Shown one piece after another: positions 44,758 through 55,514 of a DNA stretch of 64,000 nucleotides. Within the stretch, counting starts at the first letter, position 1, and the number at the start of each line of letters is the position of its first letter. The DNA is from Pusillimonas sp. T7-7. GTDB lineage: Bacteria; Pseudomonadota; Gammaproteobacteria; Burkholderiales; Burkholderiaceae_B. Position numbers and translations under genes: made by a program. The DNA is taken from NCBI RefSeq assembly GCF_000209655.1, contig NC_015458.1, positions 620,001-684,000 of the forward strand, in the 5' to 3' direction. Below the pieces are notes generated by a model. The model saw only the letters and a program-made list of their open reading frames with translations. It was not told the origin of the DNA and searched no databases.

Positions 44758-44806
44758 TGGTGGCGCATCCCTGATTCGAACAGGGGACCTGCGGATTATG
44801 ATTCCG
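44758..44806 (-). tRNA. 3' half of a tRNA (CAT anticodon), island attachment remnant
   Basis: On the minus strand the 49 nt run from the 5' side of the anticodon stem (CGGA-ATCATAA-TCCG, anticodon CAT: Met or Ile2 type) through the variable loop and T arm (CCTG-TTCGAAT-CAGG) to ATGCGCC-A-CCA. No D arm or 5' acceptor strand precedes it; the matching ends abruptly at the anticodon stem. This is the displaced 3' end left when an element integrates at a tRNA gene, so it marks an att site. Confidence 0.8.
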
Positions 44807-44892
44807 TACCATGGCGCTGCATTGTATACGCTTTATATTAGCAATCAATGGGTTAGCCTGTTTCGTTTTCGCTATAGTGGTGCTTTATTTCG

Positions 44893-45930
44893 CTATGCTG
44901 TCGACGATTGGTTGACACTATTCTTATCTCTGCGAGGCTCCTTTAACAGGATAAAGTGCTCAATCAGCCGGATCATCAAAGTCTTCTGGCCCGGCAGGCT
45001 TTCGGCTACTAGCAACGCCAATGCTACCAGGGTGTTGTCATTGATTAACTGCTCCACAGGCCGGGCCAGCAAGTGCTGGTTACGACGCAGATACCAGAGA
45101 AACAGGAAAGAGCCGCAACGCTTATTGCCATCGGCCAGTGCATGGTTCTTGATCAGAAAATACAACAGATGCGCAGCGCGGCTGGCCACGTTAGGGTAAA
45201 ACAACTCGTCGCCAAACCCCTGTTCAATTGTTGACAAGGCAGATGTCAGGCCATTACCACGCACCAGTCCAAACAGCTCGGTCGCTTCGCCTTTAGCGAT
45301 CAATGTTTGCTTTAATTCGGCAATGGCGGGCAACGCCTCGTTCAAATTCAACGGGTGCATGTCCGACTGATTGAGGGCGATTTCTCCAAGCGCTTGCTCG
45401 TCGTAGCCCTGCAGCAAACTCCAGGAGCGTGCATAGTCGCTGATGACCTTGGCCACCGCCTCACCTTCAGCGGACATCAATCCTTGATTAGTGAGCGTAC
45501 GACGGAGCAAGTTAACTGCCTGCTCAAACTCAACGCCACGCTCGACCAACCGACGCTGATTCACGCTATAGCCCTGTACCAGGTGGTCCTTGAGCACATG
45601 GGTGGCCCACTGGCGAAATTGAGTTGCTCGTTTCGAACTGACTCGGTAGCCAACCGAAACAATGGCGTCTAGGTTGTAGTGCTTGATCTGTCGGCGGACA
45701 TTGCGTTTGCCTTCCTGGCGAACTACCGAGGATTCCTCGGTAGTTGCCGATTCACTCAGCTCCGCCTCCTGATAGATATTCTTCAGGTGCAGACTGATAT
45801 TATCCGTCGAGGTATCAAACAACGTGGCCATTTGAGTCTGACTCAGCCAGACGGTATCTTGATCCAGCGCTACCTCTAGCTGAGCCTTGCCGTCCTGACT
45901 AGTAAATATTTGAATCTGTTGTTCAGTCAT
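44893..45930 (-). CDS. RhuM family protein with C-terminal Fic/Doc domain
   Basis: 345-residue protein. The N-terminal half is the RhuM (virulence-associated) domain: VWLSQTQMATLFDTSTDNISLHLKNIY is HTH-like, then RQIKHYNLDAIVSVGYRVSSKRATQFRQWATHVLKDHLVQGY. The C-terminal half is a Fic/Doc-like domain with HALADGNKRCGSFLF in place of HPF.DGNKR (Leu for Phe, and no second Arg motif). Doc-type proteins phosphorylate EF-Tu; Fic proteins AMPylate. RhuM proteins occur on islands and phage-defence loci. First gene inside the island boundary. Confidence 0.85.
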   Translation of the reverse strand: MTEQQIQIFTSQDGKAQLEVALDQDTVWLSQTQMATLFDTSTDNISLHLKNIYQEAELSESATTEESSVVRQEGKRNVRRQIKHYNLDAIVSVGYRVSSKRATQFRQWATHVLKDHLVQGYSVNQRRLVERGVEFEQAVNLLRRTLTNQGLMSAEGEAVAKVISDYARSWSLLQGYDEQALGEIALNQSDMHPLNLNEALPAIAELKQTLIAKGEATELFGLVRGNGLTSALSTIEQGFGDELFYPNVASRAAHLLYFLIKNHALADGNKRCGSFLFLWYLRRNQHLLARPVEQLINDNTLVALALLVAESLPGQKTLMIRLIEHFILLKEPRRDKNSVNQSSTA

Positions 45931-46319
45931 CTGTGGTCATCACAGCACATTTATTTTTAAGTGATTAGTACGCATCTGAAATGGTCTCCGAAGACGTATT
46001 TCCCATGTTTTCTAAGATGTCCAGTGTTGGCAATAACAGAACAATTTCCCTTGTTTCGAGGCTCACTGCGATCACGCGCAGGACAATCGTAGTGGGTACT
46101 TGAGATTGTGCATCATATCGATAACCCAGTCGCTGGAGCGGTTGACGATACCCACTCGATTATTAATAACAACAAAATACCATTACAAATCAGCATGTTG
46201 AGTTATTTTATGTGCCTGATACCATAGAAAATACCATATTGAGAGAATTCAAGCCGTCAGAGCGGTAATTTGTACACCCACATTCGCCCAAGTATGTAGG
46301 TGATTCGCCATCTGCGACC
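45931..46319. other. Non-coding stretch between rhuM and hamB
   Basis: About 390 bp with no protein-like frame. The only pattern seen is three copies of ATACCAT (46177-46183, 46219-46225, 46231-46237) in an AT-rich segment. It contains the rhuM promoter and the 3' side of hamB; no clear terminator was seen. Confidence 0.5.
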
Positions 46320-49300
46320 CTAGCCTCCCCACAAATCATCGGGGCCGAGATAGCTCAGATCAAGCTGGCCGTTATTCATAGCGACCGTCGCTCGAACAAC
46401 ACCTCGCCAATTCGGGTTGAGTGGGTGTTGTAGCAGACCAATCGCGTGCCCGTCGGGTGCCAGCACTAGCGGCTGTCCGTTCCAATGAAAGAGGCTGACT
46501 GGTGTTCCGGGAGGCGCCGGTACAGCGAACCACTGGACGTTTCCAAGATAATCTCGCCGCGCCCAGGTCAGGTTGTCTGACGGAGCAAACTCCTGGATGA
46601 ATGCGAGCCATATGGCCCGAGTCTCGGCCGTTGGCCAGTTTGGTTGCGCCGACCAGGCCGCGAGGCCGGGTGAACGCAGCCAGTCGCGCAATTCCGCACC
46701 GGTCCTGAAGGTGGCGGCCGTGTCGGTGACAGCTTTGATGGCCGCCAGCCGTGAATTAAACCCCGCTTGGATCAGAATCGAAGCGGAGCGGTTCATCGTC
46801 CCCGTTTCGACAGCCTGAACAGCCAGGCCGAGTTCATAATCATCCAACGCCTGTGCAAACATGCCAACGACATCGCCATTGGCGGCAGCACGGACCCGTA
46901 AGGCCTCCATGGCCCAAGGAAGGCGATAAACTAGGCCACCCTCAATAAACTGCAATGCATCAGCTTCCTCTCCGGCGATGATCGCTGCCAACGGCTGCCC
47001 GAGCAACCAACATCTGAGGACTTGGCGCCAATTCGCCGGGAGTGGGTCTGGCTCAAACGGGTAGAAGGCGAATACGCGTTCGGCGATACCAGTGATCGCA
47101 GCGATTGCCGACTCATGATCCGATGCCATGAGGGCTGCGTTGGCTTGTATGAGAAGATCGTTCGCCTCCGGCGCAATTGCGTCCAGCGCATGTCCAGCTT
47201 CAAGGCCAAGCCCGGCCAAAAAGTAGCCACGCCGTGTAGCGGCAGTCGAATTCATCCATATATGCCGGCTCCGAGTAAGTAACGTGGTGCGATAGGCAGC
47301 GCGCAATGCGTCGTCGACGCGAAGTAGGCGGCGTTGCCAGAGCGAAGATTGAAGGATGTTGTCGAGCGCAGCCTCGATCTGATCATCGGGCACGTCGGCC
47401 TCGCCGATGAGACTTAGAATGGCTGTGTCGAGCGTTGCCATATTACGCTCCCACTCTTTCAGCGCCCGTTCGCGCTTGTCGGCCTCTTCGCCGGCGACCT
47501 CGGGGAAGGTCCACGCCGCAGCATTGTTGACGACATAGTCGATCAACTGGTCGAGATTGCCACCGAGGCGGGCGTGCATACGGCTCAGCAGCGAGAAGAT
47601 GAGCTGGATGAGCCCACTTTCCATCTCGCGGGCGCCGAGGTCCTGGATCAGCTCGACCCAATTGTCGTGTTTCCTGTTCCTCGCATCTTCAAAGATAGGA
47701 TAGAGGACAAGGCCTTCTACGTCGACGTAGGCCCGGCCTGCGCGGCCGATGACATTCTTGAACTCCGAAACCTTGATCTTCTCGCCGTGCCGGTAGAGCG
47801 AGTGCATGACGACTGCGGTCGCCGAAAGATTGAGCCCCTGCGCCAGGGTCGGCGATGAGATCGTGATCTTGAGCACACCGTCACGCAGAAGGCGCTCGAC
47901 TTCCTTGCGATAAGCGGTCGGCAAGGCCCCATGATGAAGCGCCACACCAAGCTGAAGGCATTTCAGGATGTCGCTGTCCGGCCCAAGCCATTCTTCACCG
48001 AGCGCGACGGCGGTCTGCAAGGTGGCTGGATCAACCGTGAGCAAGGATACGAGTGCACCGCGCGAGTGCAAGTCAACGATGACCTTGGCGAACGGTTCAA
48101 CGCTGCGACGCTCTGGACAATAGATCAGCACGGTCTGGCCGTCGCTGACGAGGCGCCATGCGGTAGCAAGGCTCAATTCTTGCTGATTGTCCGGGAAGAG
48201 CCGAGTGCGAAGCCTCTTCGGCGGCACGAACAGCGGCGGCGCAGTGCCGGTGAGAAATCGGGGCACGAAGGGTCTCTCCTCGCCGACGCGAAGATTGAGG
48301 CGCGCTGTCGGCGCGTTCCAGGTTACTTCGCCGAACCGCAAGCGCGTCGGGCGCCAATCGTTCTTGATGGGACTTCCCAGTTGATCTCGCCGTAGCCACG
48401 CCGAGAAGTCTTCCATTTGATCGCCGTCGGGAAGAATTGCCGACAGACAGACGATTCGGCGTTGATCGGCGTCCTGACGACGCAAGAGGCGCTGAATCTG
48501 AACCTCATATCGAACTTCGCGCTCGCCAGGCCCGATCATATGGCCTTCGTCGAACACGAGCAGGCCCACATCGTCGAGCAGCGATGGATCGCTCCTCAAG
48601 GCGAAATCCAGCTTCTCGGGGGTCGCGACGACGATGTCACGCTCGCGAATGGCATCCTCGTCGAAGCCGGACACGCCGATGCTGCCGTAGAGGGCGGAAA
48701 TGGTCTTGCCAAGCGGCCCGAACGTGCGCTGGAGCGTGTTTTCGGTTTGCGCCGACAAGGCGCGAAGCGGGGTCACGAATATGACGCGCCGCCCGCCGGC
48801 TAAACATCTCAATATGGACAGCTCAGCGATGCGGGTCTTCCCGGCACTGGTCGGCAGTGAAACGACTAGGTTGTCGGTTTGATCGACAGCGCGCGATGCC
48901 GCCTCGGTCTGTGACGGCCATAGGTCGACCTCGGCCCTTGGGCGTCGAGCGAGCAAGGCGATGAAGAGTTCGCGGAGGCTGGGCCATGAAGGGGCAGCGC
49001 CGCCGGCGGGAAGCAGCGGGATCTTTTCGTGGAAGGTGTTCGACCAGAGATCGGAAAGCAGATGGATAGCGATCCGATGCACCCACCATTGCGGCAGAAG
49101 GTTCAGCTCCCCGCAGATGTCGAGATTCTCGCGAAGCTGGGCGATCGCCCTGTCGAGAAGAGCATGTTCGCCGCGATCCAGGGCGAGCAGGAACATCGAA
49201 AAGGCGCCGAAGAAAGCGTCTGTCAGTGCGAGATCCAGGCCTTCGAAAAGAAAGTCCTTTCCGTCTTGTTCCGGCGCATCGACGGCGACGGGTTCGGTGA

Positions 49301-49841
49301 GGCGCTGCTGGAAGAGCGCCTTAATAGCCGCGTCCGATCCTCGGCCATCAAGGCGGAAGGCATACACGCGTCCACGCAGCGCGTTGATGTCCCGGCGCAT
49401 CAACAGGGCGAGCGCCTGCTCGATCGGCGAGAAATTCGCCTCGTCGGCCACTATTGCGAGGAGGGAATAGGCCCGGGCGGAAAGGTGCGCGAGATGATAG
49501 CCGGCTGCTGCCATGACGAAATGGAAATCGCGGCCAGCTTCGTCACGATTGCCGTTGGCCATAACCGACTCAAGGGCTGTCGCCGCCTGTTCGAATGCGA
49601 TCCGTGCCTGGTTTGGGTCACCATCGAGCTCTAGAAGGCGTAGCCCGAGCCCAAGCAAGCCATAGGAGTAACTGTGAAGGTCGAAGCTGAGCTGCGGCGA
49701 GAAGGCGGGCGCATCAGGTGGAAGAACACCGTCACGCCAGATCATTGCGCGCGCCTGACCTCGCGCAATGAGCCTGCCGCGAAAGCCTGCCGTCGCCGCA
49801 TCCGTTATAGCGGCTGTGATCGAATCAGGGGTGGTTGGCAT
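46320..49841 (-). CDS. hamB: HamB, Ski2-like helicase of a Hachiman defence system
   Basis: 1173-residue SF2 helicase. The N-terminal region of about 310 residues is helical, then motif I is PTSAGKT (330-336), Ia TPLRAL, II DEGH (431-434), III LSA (467-469), V SPTLAQGLN and VI VIGRAGR (697-703), followed by a long C-terminal region. Ski2-like helicases with this size paired with a DUF1837 gene define HamAB (also AbpAB). HamB senses altered DNA ends and restrains the HamA nuclease. The gene overlaps hamA by 17 bp and lies downstream of it. All visible helicase motifs are intact. Confidence 0.85.
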   Translation of the reverse strand: MPTTPDSITAAITDAATAGFRGRLIARGQARAMIWRDGVLPPDAPAFSPQLSFDLHSYSYGLLGLGLRLLELDGDPNQARIAFEQAATALESVMANGNRDEAGRDFHFVMAAAGYHLAHLSARAYSLLAIVADEANFSPIEQALALLMRRDINALRGRVYAFRLDGRGSDAAIKALFQQRLTEPVAVDAPEQDGKDFLFEGLDLALTDAFFGAFSMFLLALDRGEHALLDRAIAQLRENLDICGELNLLPQWWVHRIAIHLLSDLWSNTFHEKIPLLPAGGAAPSWPSLRELFIALLARRPRAEVDLWPSQTEAASRAVDQTDNLVVSLPTSAGKTRIAELSILRCLAGGRRVIFVTPLRALSAQTENTLQRTFGPLGKTISALYGSIGVSGFDEDAIRERDIVVATPEKLDFALRSDPSLLDDVGLLVFDEGHMIGPGEREVRYEVQIQRLLRRQDADQRRIVCLSAILPDGDQMEDFSAWLRRDQLGSPIKNDWRPTRLRFGEVTWNAPTARLNLRVGEERPFVPRFLTGTAPPLFVPPKRLRTRLFPDNQQELSLATAWRLVSDGQTVLIYCPERRSVEPFAKVIVDLHSRGALVSLLTVDPATLQTAVALGEEWLGPDSDILKCLQLGVALHHGALPTAYRKEVERLLRDGVLKITISSPTLAQGLNLSATAVVMHSLYRHGEKIKVSEFKNVIGRAGRAYVDVEGLVLYPIFEDARNRKHDNWVELIQDLGAREMESGLIQLIFSLLSRMHARLGGNLDQLIDYVVNNAAAWTFPEVAGEEADKRERALKEWERNMATLDTAILSLIGEADVPDDQIEAALDNILQSSLWQRRLLRVDDALRAAYRTTLLTRSRHIWMNSTAATRRGYFLAGLGLEAGHALDAIAPEANDLLIQANAALMASDHESAIAAITGIAERVFAFYPFEPDPLPANWRQVLRCWLLGQPLAAIIAGEEADALQFIEGGLVYRLPWAMEALRVRAAANGDVVGMFAQALDDYELGLAVQAVETGTMNRSASILIQAGFNSRLAAIKAVTDTAATFRTGAELRDWLRSPGLAAWSAQPNWPTAETRAIWLAFIQEFAPSDNLTWARRDYLGNVQWFAVPAPPGTPVSLFHWNGQPLVLAPDGHAIGLLQHPLNPNWRGVVRATVAMNNGQLDLSYLGPDDLWGG

Positions 49842-50604
49842 CTGCTATGACTCGCTCGTAAACGGCCCCGACAAAGGCGGCATGGCCGTCGACGTACAGA
49901 CCGATACCAAATTGTCCAATCGGACCAGGATAAGCCTGCAGCGCCTGCGTCAGCAGCGCCTGCGGGGAGTTTCCGGAGAACGTGAAGAGGAGATGTTTCA
50001 CGCTCTCGGGCGGGATACCGTGCCGATAGAGCGCCTCGTCGATGGCGTCGACGAGCGGTGCGTCGATGCCTAGTTCCATCAGTCTGGCCGAGATAAAGGA
50101 CAATGCATGCGACGAGGGAAGGCCGCCATCTTTATCCAGGCCGCTCCGCGCCTCCTCCAGCGTTTGAGCACGCAGGTTGATGCGGCTCTTGGCTTCTGTT
50201 TTCAGGAAACAGAGCCGCTGTGTTGCCGGATCGAGAAGCATGCCGATGACGTCGTCGCCGCGCATCGCCATGTTGCGGTGATCCTTCCAGCGCAGCCGTT
50301 TGATTGGCGCGCGATAACCGCTGTGCGTGTCGATCCATTCTGTAGCGTAGATCTCACCGAGGTCGCCCGATCGGATCTGCGGCGTTTGCGGGAGAAGATC
50401 GGTGATCATCTGAGCAGCTGCGGCCTTGCCCAATCTCACAAGCGCGGCCGCGATGCGCTCTTCGGCAGCGTAGTGAGCGGGGATAGCCCTGGCCGTCACC
50501 TGAATGCCGATCGCAGTGTCCGCTGGCCGGCCTGTCATGACGCGAACATGATGATTACCTAATGGCGTGTATACCGAGTCGCACCAATCATTGAATTGGA
50601 CCAT
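49825..50604 (-). CDS. hamA: HamA, DUF1837 nuclease effector of Hachiman
   Basis: 259-residue DUF1837 (HamA C-terminal) protein. A PD-(D/E)xK-type core is visible: DLGEIYATEW (Glu84), RGDDVIGMLL (Asp117/118) and FLKTEAKSR (Glu137, Lys139). In Hachiman systems HamA is a DNA nuclease that degrades cellular DNA when released by HamB, giving abortive infection. The start ATG is preceded by AGGAGGAGGGG, a very strong ribosome site. It overlaps the broken methyltransferase reading frame upstream, so the defence pair was inserted in that gene. Confidence 0.85.
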   Translation of the reverse strand: MVQFNDWCDSVYTPLGNHHVRVMTGRPADTAIGIQVTARAIPAHYAAEERIAAALVRLGKAAAAQMITDLLPQTPQIRSGDLGEIYATEWIDTHSGYRAPIKRLRWKDHRNMAMRGDDVIGMLLDPATQRLCFLKTEAKSRINLRAQTLEEARSGLDKDGGLPSSHALSFISARLMELGIDAPLVDAIDEALYRHGIPPESVKHLLFTFSGNSPQALLTQALQAYPGPIGQFGIGLYVDGHAAFVGAVYERVIADANHP

Positions 50605-51020
50605 CCCCTCCTCCTTAGCTCGGAAAAAGGTCGCGAACGCGAAGAAAGGGCATGCCGGTTTCGGCTGGTGTCGCGAAACTCGGCTACCACCACAAGATCA
50701 TCCAGTGCCACTGTCTGCGTCTCGACCTCTGCCGCGCCCAGCAACTCCAGGTCAGCCGTTTTCTTCCCCTTGTGGATGGCCTTCACTTGCCATAGACGCT
50801 GATCACCCTTTCGGGTCGTGCCACGCTCTGGCAGCACGCGCACCTTGTCGCCCTTGCGTATCGGACGCAGCGGTAGTTCTACCGCTTCAGGGCTATGTCG
50901 TTCGAAGTTCAGGCCAAAGGGAAGGCGCGAAGATAGAATCTTGAATTCTCGATCCAACTCGGCCCCTAGTGCCGAATCTTTGGCTTTTGCCTTGGCAATC
51001 AAATCAGTCAGTCTGGACAC
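50559..51020 (-). pseudogene. Truncated N-terminus of a type III-like DNA methyltransferase
   Basis: About 120 residues resemble the N-terminal part of adenine-specific (Mod-like) methyltransferases: SRLTDLIAKAKAKDSALGAE, then RLPFGLNFERHSPEAVELPL and VALDDLVVVAEFRDT. They are followed by unrelated residues running into the hamA start. The catalytic DPPY and SAM motifs are absent, so it is inactive. The likely start is GTG 51020 (VSRLTD), 25 bp after the tnpR stop, suggesting a former tnpR-mod unit. Homology is recalled, not searched. Confidence 0.55.
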
Positions 51021-51045
51021 GGAATTTTTTTCTCTTCTATCTTTT

Positions 51046-51618
51046 CTATTGATGACGCGGTTGTACGACGCCGCAATGCTTGTAAATCGTGGTTCGAGAT
51101 ACGCCATAGCGACGGGCCACGTCAGCCACCTGAATATCAGGGTCACGCAGCAGGGCTTTGATCTCTCTAATCTGCTGCTCGTCCAGCTTCGGCTTGCGAC
51201 CGCCTGATCGGCCACGGGCACGCGCTGCGGCCAAGCCGGCCTGCGTCCGCTCCCGGATCAAGCCACGCTCGAATTCGGCCAGCGCTGCGAACACATAGAA
51301 AATCAGCTTGCCCGCCGCGCTGCCTGTTTCGATCTTTTCTGTCAAACTTTCAAAACCAATGCTGTGCTGCTCAAGATCGGTCACGATCTGTACCAGGTCG
51401 GGCAAGCTCCGGCCAAGGCGATCCAGCCGCCAGACGACAAGGGTGTCCCCAGCCCGCAGCGCTTTACGACACTGCTCAAGCTCGGGACGAGCCGTATTCT
51501 TGCCGCTGGCCGCTTCTTCGTAGATCACGCCGCACCCAGCCTGCTGGAGCGCGTCGCGCTGCAGGTCCAGGTGCTGATCATCGGTCGATACGCGGGCGTA
51601 TCCTATGCGTTGATTCAT
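51046..51618 (-). CDS. tnpR: Tn3-family serine resolvase (TnpR)
   Basis: 190-residue serine recombinase. The N-terminal catalytic region is RIGYARVSTDDQHLDLQRDAL (nucleophile Ser11), then VWRLDRLGRSLPDLVQIV and FYVFAALAEFERGLIRERT, with a C-terminal HTH (IQVADVARRYGVSRTTIYKH). Length and order match TnpR of Tn3-family elements. No transposase gene remains nearby. The region just upstream, where its res site should lie, is interrupted after about 70 bp by the IRt of the mercury transposon. Confidence 0.87.
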   Translation of the reverse strand: MNQRIGYARVSTDDQHLDLQRDALQQAGCGVIYEEAASGKNTARPELEQCRKALRAGDTLVVWRLDRLGRSLPDLVQIVTDLEQHSIGFESLTEKIETGSAAGKLIFYVFAALAEFERGLIRERTQAGLAAARARGRSGGRKPKLDEQQIREIKALLRDPDIQVADVARRYGVSRTTIYKHCGVVQPRHQ

Positions 51619-51690
51619 GGACGCATCCAGGACATTGAAAACTTGACGCCGATGTTAACACTCATAGGCGGCTTTCACGAACACAAAGTG

Positions 51691-51715
51691 TGTCATTTTC
51701 AGAAGGCGATAGCAC
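51691..51715 (+). repeat. IRt of the Tn5053-like element
   Basis: Twenty of the first 25 bases or better agree with the opposite terminal repeat. It begins TGTCATTTTCAGAAG. The left flank is the upstream region of tnpR. Confidence 0.9.
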
Positions 51716-51755
51716 GAATTATCAAAAGTCGGCCGCACGGTTTTTTCTGACGGTT

Positions 51756-51793
51756 GACGTCACCTCAGAAAACGGAAAATAAAGCACGCTTAG
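51756..51793 (+). repeat. Relict Tn21-type 38-bp terminal inverted repeat
   Basis: The stretch CTCAGAAAACGG followed by AAAATAAAGCACGCT (51764-51790) matches the Tn21-group 38-bp IR almost perfectly, with a diverged outer end. It lies between IRt and merR, showing that the mer module was once the end of a Tn21-like transposon. Confidence 0.75.
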
Positions 51794-51808
51794 GCGTAGT
51801 TCCCTTGG

Positions 51809-52243
51809 CTACACCGCGTCGGTACTGCGCGGTTCTTTCTTCCCTTGCAGTGAAGCAATCAGCGGGCAAGAAACATTCCCCTGCCGCAGGTGGCAGGCAC
51901 ACACAAGTTCGGAAAGCACCGACTCCATACGCGCCAAGTCAGTCATTTTTTCGCGCACGTCCTTGAGCTTGTGCTCGGCCAGACTACTGGCTTCCTCGCA
52001 ATGGGTGCCATCCTCCAGCCGCAGCAGTTCGGCTATTTCATCCAGACTGAAGCCCAGCCGCTGGGCTGATTTCACGAACCGCACCCGCGTTACATCCGCC
52101 TCGCCATAGCGGCGGATGCTGCCGTAAGGCTTGTCCGGCTCCGGCAACAAGCCCTTGCGCTGATAGAACCGGATGGTCTCTACGTTGACCCCGGCCGCCT
52201 TGGCGAAAACGCCGATGGTCAGATTTTCCAAATTGTTTTCCAT
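51809..52243 (-). CDS. merR: Mercury-responsive regulator MerR
   Basis: 144-residue MerR. HTH is [26 protein letters not shown]; Hg(II) ligands Cys82, Cys117 and Cys126 are at their classical positions. It represses its own gene and, with Hg(II), twists the 19-bp-spaced promoter to activate merTPCADE. It is divergent from merT, with the operator at 52249-52279 between them. Confidence 0.97.
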   Translation of the reverse strand: MENNLENLTIGVFAKAAGVNVETIRFYQRKGLLPEPDKPYGSIRRYGEADVTRVRFVKSAQRLGFSLDEIAELLRLEDGTHCEEASSLAEHKLKDVREKMTDLARMESVLSELVCACHLRQGNVSCPLIASLQGKKEPRSTDAV

Positions 52244-52248
52244 ATTGC

Positions 52249-52279
52249 TTGACTCCGTACATGACTACGGAAGTAAGGT
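52249..52279 (+). promoter_or_regulatory. merOP: MerR operator and mer promoter
   Basis: TTGACT (-35, 52249-52254) and TAAGGT (-10, 52274-52279) are separated by 19 bp, the overlong spacer characteristic of MerR-controlled promoters. The spacer carries the dyad CCGTAC...TACGG. Confidence 0.93.
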
Positions 52280-52314
52280 TACGCTATCCAATTTAAATTC
52301 GAAAGGACACGCGC

Positions 52315-52665
52315 ATGTCTGAACCACAAAACGGGCGCGGGGCGCTCTTCGCCGGCGGGCTGGCTGCCATCCTCGCCTCGGCCTGCTGCCTGGGGCCGCT
52401 GGTTCTGGTCACCTTGGGGTTCAGCGGCGCTTGGATCGGCAACCTGACGGTATTGGAGCCGTATCGGCCGATCTTCATCGGCGCGGCGCTGGTTGCACTG
52501 TTCTTTGCCTGGCGGCGCATCGTCCGACCGACCGCAGCCTGCAAGCCGGGCGAGGTGTGCGCGATTCCGCAAGTGCGCACCACCTACAAGCTCATTTTCT
52601 GGTTCGTCGCCGTGTTGGTCTTGGTCGCGCTTAGTTTTCCCTACGTCATGCCATTTTTCTACTAA
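52315..52665 (+). CDS. merT: Mercuric ion inner-membrane transporter MerT
   Basis: 116-residue protein with three helices. The Cys pair in LASACCLGPLVLV on the first helix takes Hg(II) from MerP, and the cytoplasmic-loop Cys pair (TAACKPGEVCAI) passes it on to MerA. Length is canonical. First gene of the operon. Confidence 0.96.
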   Translation: MSEPQNGRGALFAGGLAAILASACCLGPLVLVTLGFSGAWIGNLTVLEPYRPIFIGAALVALFFAWRRIVRPTAACKPGEVCAIPQVRTTYKLIFWFVAVLVLVALSFPYVMPFFY

Positions 52666-52678
52666 TCAGGAGTTCATC

Positions 52679-52954
52679 ATGAAAAAGCTGTTTGCCTCCC
52701 TCGCTCTCGCCGCTTTCGTTGCCCCCGTGTTCGCCGCCACTCAGACCGTCACGCTGTCCGTGCCTGGCATGACCTGCGCCTCTTGCCCGATCACTGTCAA
52801 GCACGCGCTTTCCAAGGTTGAGGGCGTGAGCAAGACCGACGTAAGTTTCGACAAGCGCCAGGCCGTCGTCACCTTCGACGATGCCAAGACCAACGTCCAG
52901 AAGTTGACCAAGGCGACCGAGGACGCGGGCTATCCGTCCAGCCTCAAACGCTGA
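52679..52954 (+). CDS. merP: Periplasmic mercury-binding protein MerP
   Basis: 91-residue HMA-domain protein with a 19-residue signal peptide (KKLFASLALAAFVAPVFA) and Hg-binding motif GMTCASCPITV. It scavenges Hg(II) in the periplasm and delivers it to MerT. The ATG at 52679 gives the canonical size; the open frame upstream belongs to merT sequence. Confidence 0.96.
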   Translation: MKKLFASLALAAFVAPVFAATQTVTLSVPGMTCASCPITVKHALSKVEGVSKTDVSFDKRQAVVTFDDAKTNVQKLTKATEDAGYPSSLKR

Positions 52955-52981
52955 TCCGTTAACCGAACTCGGGAGCGACAC

Positions 52982-55131
<2,150 letters not shown>

Positions 55132-55148
55132 GGAAAAGGAGGTGTTCG

Positions 55149-55514
55149 ATGAACGCCTACACGGTGTCCCGGTTGGCCTTTGATGCCGGGGTGAGTGTGC
55201 ATATCGTGCGCGATTACCTGCTGCGTGGATTGCTGCGGCCAGTCGCCTGCACCACGGGTGGCTACGGCCTGTTCGATGACGCCGCCTTGCAGCGACTGTG
55301 CTTCGTGCGGGCCGCCTTCGAGGCGGGCATCGGCCTCGGCGCATTGGCGCGGCTGTGCCGGGCGCTGGATGCGGCGAACTGCGATGAAACTGCCGCGCAG
55401 CTTGCTGTGCTGCGTCAGTTCGTCGAACGCCGGCGCGAAGCGTTGGCCAATCTGGAAGTGCAGTTGGCCGCCATGCCGACCGCGCCGGCACAGCATGCGG
55501 AGAGTTTGCCATGA
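55149..55514 (+). CDS. merD: Mer operon co-regulator MerD
   Basis: 121-residue MerR-like protein ([28 protein letters not shown]) lacking the Hg-ligand cysteines of MerR. It competes for merOP and helps switch the operon off after Hg is removed. The ATG at 55149 gives the standard size; an earlier in-frame ATG at 55116 lies inside merA. Confidence 0.93.
   Translation: MNAYTVSRLAFDAGVSVHIVRDYLLRGLLRPVACTTGGYGLFDDAALQRLCFVRAAFEAGIGLGALARLCRALDAANCDETAAQLAVLRQFVERRREALANLEVQLAAMPTAPAQHAESLP

Noticed and set aside
44758..44806. Functional tRNA gene
   Set aside because: The D arm and 5' acceptor strand are missing; only the anticodon arm onward is present.
50559..51221. Full 220-codon gene starting at 51221
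   Set aside because: The first 67 codons overlap tnpR in another frame and show no protein character; homology starts at the GTG at 51020.
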